64,000 nt of DNA from Dokdonella sp. Its GTDB lineage: Bacteria > Pseudomonadota > Gammaproteobacteria > Xanthomonadales > Rhodanobacteraceae. Location: NCBI GenBank assembly GCA_024707225.1, contig JANQAE010000002.1:620001-684000 (forward strand). The letters are read 5' to 3'. The notes under the pieces are model-generated. The model searched no databases and was not told the origin of the DNA. It saw only the letters and a program-made list of their open reading frames with translations. This document shows, piece by piece, positions 62,429 through 64,000 of this stretch. The position numbers were made by a program, and so were the translations under genes. Every line of letters begins with the position of its first letter. Positions within the stretch are counted from its first letter, which is position 1.

Positions 62429-64000
62429 TCAATGCGTCTCGAAGCCGTCGGCGAAGATCCGGTCGATCGCCGCGGTGACCGCGAACGGCCGAGTCGCCAA
62501 GGACGGTCGCAGCGTCGAACTGCCTGTGTACTGCACCGCGAGCGTATAGCTGCCCGGCAGCGCCAGCGTGACCGTGCAGCTCGCCAGGCCGGTGGCATCG
62601 GTCGTGCCGATGCAGGTCTGGCCGCCGACCGCGAACGACAGCGCTGCACCTGCTACCGGGCTCGGCGTGCTCGCGGCCGAAATGTCGGTCAGCCGCGCCG
62701 TCAGCGCGACCGGCCGCGCGGCGACCGCGCCGTGCGCACCGCCGAGCACGAGGAAGGTCGCATGCGGCCCTTCGGCGAAGGTGACGCGCGCCGGATTGGA
62801 CGTGAGGTCCAGTGTGTCGCTGCGCAGCAGTGCGGTGACCACGTCGCTGCCGGCGCGCGTGCCGACGTAGCTCAGCGTCGCAATGCCGTTCGCATCGGTC
62901 CGGGACAGGCGCACCTGCGCGTTGGCGCCTTCTATCAGGAAGCGCACCGCCGTGCCGGCCGGCACGCCGGCATGCGCGAGCTTCGCCTGCAGCGTCAGCG
63001 TCGCGCCCTGCGGCGGATCGGGCGAGGTCAGGCGCGGATCGAGGCCCAGCGCCGGCGCCGGGTTGCTGCTCGCGAAATCGCAGGCGCCGCTGGCCGGCGT
63101 CAGCTTGTGCACGGTGTCGGCGGTGCTCGAGTACAGGCAGCCGTCGGCGCCGATCGTGCCGGTGCCCAGATGATCGGCCAGCGCGGTGCGCGTCACCGGC
63201 GTGGTCGTCAGGTCGACGAGGTAGAGAGTGTCGGGCTCGTTCCAGACCAGCAGCGAGCGCGCCGCGCCGTCGGGTCCGGCCTCGCCGATGTTGATCCAGT
63301 AGAACGAATCGAAACCTTGCTCGGTCGTCACCGCCGCCGGCTGCGGCCGGTCCGTGCCGGCGACCTGGATCAGCGGCGAATGCGGGAACGTCGGGTACGC
63401 GGTGGCGACGTAGATCGTGCCGTTCGGCGCGATCGCGATCAGACCGTTCGGCGTCCCCGGCAGCGTCGCGTAGACGATCACCGCGGTCGGACGCGACGGG
63501 TCGGTGTCGCCCGGATCGGTCAATCGGTACAGCGACGGATTGTCCGATCCGGCGCCGCTGCAACTGTTGTCGAAGAACAGGTCGCCGCTCAGCGGATCGG
63601 TCGCCAGACCGTGCGGGCAGGTCAGGTTGTTCGCGACGATGCGCAGCAGCGCGCCGCTGTCCGGATCGATCTCGATGATGTCGCCGCTGCCGAACGAGGC
63701 GCCGGTGACGCCGCGTGTCGCGTAGAGCTTGCCGTCCTTGCCGAACACCGGCTTGCCGAGCGTGACGCCGAGGTTCGACAGCGGGCCGACCGCGGCGCCG
63801 CCGGTATCGCGCAGCCGGTAGAGATCACCGGTCTGGAAATGCGCGACGTAGGCCGCTCCATCGGCGCTGAACGCCGGATTCGACGCGCCGCTGCAACCCC
63901 AGTTGACGTTGCCGTAGAAGAACGGATACGCCGCGAAGCCGTTTGCGAACGCGGTCAACGCATGGCCTGAAGCCGCGACCGGCGCCGTCACGCAGGAACC
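62429..64000 (-). CDS. Secreted beta-propeller / Ig-like protein with IFADGFE tail, 5' partial
   Basis: At least 523 residues; the frame is open to the window edge, so the start and probable signal peptide are missing. The visible N-terminal two-thirds look like an NHL/SMP-30-type propeller: GLATDPLSGDLFFDNSCSG, GKPVFGKDGKLYATRG, GLIAIAPNGTIYVATAYPTF, GTIGADGCLYSSTADTVHKL. Two Ig-like domains of bacterial type follow (QGATLTLQAKLAHAGVPAGT, LTARLTDISAASTPSPVAGA). The last residues are IDRIFADGFETH, the clearest case of a tail shared with other secreted proteins in the window. A GTG near 63991 is unlikely to be the true start. Function unknown; probably extracellular. Confidence 0.8.
   Translation of the reverse strand, partial: GSCVTAPVAASGHALTAFANGFAAYPFFYGNVNWGCSGASNPAFSADGAAYVAHFQTGDLYRLRDTGGAAVGPLSNLGVTLGKPVFGKDGKLYATRGVTGASFGSGDIIEIDPDSGALLRIVANNLTCPHGLATDPLSGDLFFDNSCSGAGSDNPSLYRLTDPGDTDPSRPTAVIVYATLPGTPNGLIAIAPNGTIYVATAYPTFPHSPLIQVAGTDRPQPAAVTTEQGFDSFYWINIGEAGPDGAARSLLVWNEPDTLYLVDLTTTPVTRTALADHLGTGTIGADGCLYSSTADTVHKLTPASGACDFASSNPAPALGLDPRLTSPDPPQGATLTLQAKLAHAGVPAGTAVRFLIEGANAQVRLSRTDANGIATLSYVGTRAGSDVVTALLRSDTLDLTSNPARVTFAEGPHATFLVLGGAHGAVAARPVALTARLTDISAASTPSPVAGAALSFAVGGQTCIGTTDATGLASCTVTLALPGSYTLAVQYTGSSTLRPSLATRPFAVTAAIDRIFADGFETH

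Overview
This window is very GC-rich bacterial DNA from a gammaproteobacterium that most resembles the order Xanthomonadales, probably the Dokdonella/Rhodanobacteraceae/Lysobacteraceae side. The pointers are a two-gene metH led by an ArsR/methyltransferase fusion, the very large NAD-dependent glutamate dehydrogenase, an AmpE-type protein, and secreted proteins ending in a '(I/L)F-x-(D/N)-GFE' tail. This placement is inferred from gene content and style, not from a database search. I see no tRNA, rRNA, CRISPR array, insertion sequence, integrase or prophage gene. This is chromosomal backbone with a good share of secreted and envelope proteins.

Layout. 1-4.3 kb: end of a sulfate-activation gene (cysN/cysC fusion), an orphan LpxB N-terminal-domain membrane protein, and a lemA-TPM-TPM envelope operon. 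4.3-9.2 kb: a translationally coupled methionine-synthase operon (ArsR/methyltransferase regulator, metH part 1, metH part 2) with a candidate operator. 9.2-14.5 kb: an acyl-CoA dehydrogenase, a CadC-like membrane regulator with TPR repeats, and a secreted Kelch-type protein. 14.5-21.8 kb, minus strand: a predicted peptide-ligase module (permuted ATP-grasp/alpha-E fusion plus transglutaminase-like protein), a lemA-DUF2207 pair and a secreted M28 peptidase. 21.9-24.0 kb: a secreted beta-sandwich protein, rppH, and bfd-bfr with a Fur-box promoter. 24.0-29.0 kb: a hybrid histidine kinase overlapping a receiver protein with degenerate GGDEF and EAL domains. 29.2-34.0 kb: hemJ, a coiled-coil membrane protein overlapping a bactofilin, erpA-nudC, ampE and a PDZ lipoprotein. 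34.2-37.0 kb: a catalytic/non-catalytic pair of M16 peptidases. 37.1-45.1 kb, minus: NAD-glutamate dehydrogenase, NAD kinase and a subtilisin, all with overlapping ends. 45.4-48.7 kb: a 1107-residue transglutaminase/DUF2126 protein, the usual partner of the module at 14.5-18 kb. 48.8-50.8 kb: a secreted cluster (FnIII-like, DUF1573, and a paralogue of the 22-kb beta-sandwich protein). 51.2-53.3 kb: a MotA/MotB-like ion-channel and stator-like pair. 53.3-58.7 kb: rluE, a lipoprotein with a methyltransferase fold, a 55-residue DUF1328 protein, and icd with aceK downstream. 58.8-64 kb: a SWIM/SNF2 helicase and a secreted propeller/Ig-like protein cut by the window end.

Quality caveat. Six genes (second TPM protein, metH part 2, DUF2207 protein, bactofilin, ampE, motB-like) each carry one frame break inside a G/C-only tract, with intact, family-typical sequence on both sides. 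At four of the six sites, adding back one base makes CCGCGG. I read these as consensus errors rather than real gene decay, and I give each gene as one CDS across the break.

Themes. Tight ATGA, GTGA or TTGA stop/start overlaps mark most operons. A repeated promoter-like element, cg(c/g)TA(g/c)AATcgc, lies upstream of at least five transcription units. The least understood content is the ATP-grasp/alpha-E/transglutaminase system split across two loci, the non-flagellar MotAB-like pair, the paralogous secreted proteins, and the shared C-terminal tail.
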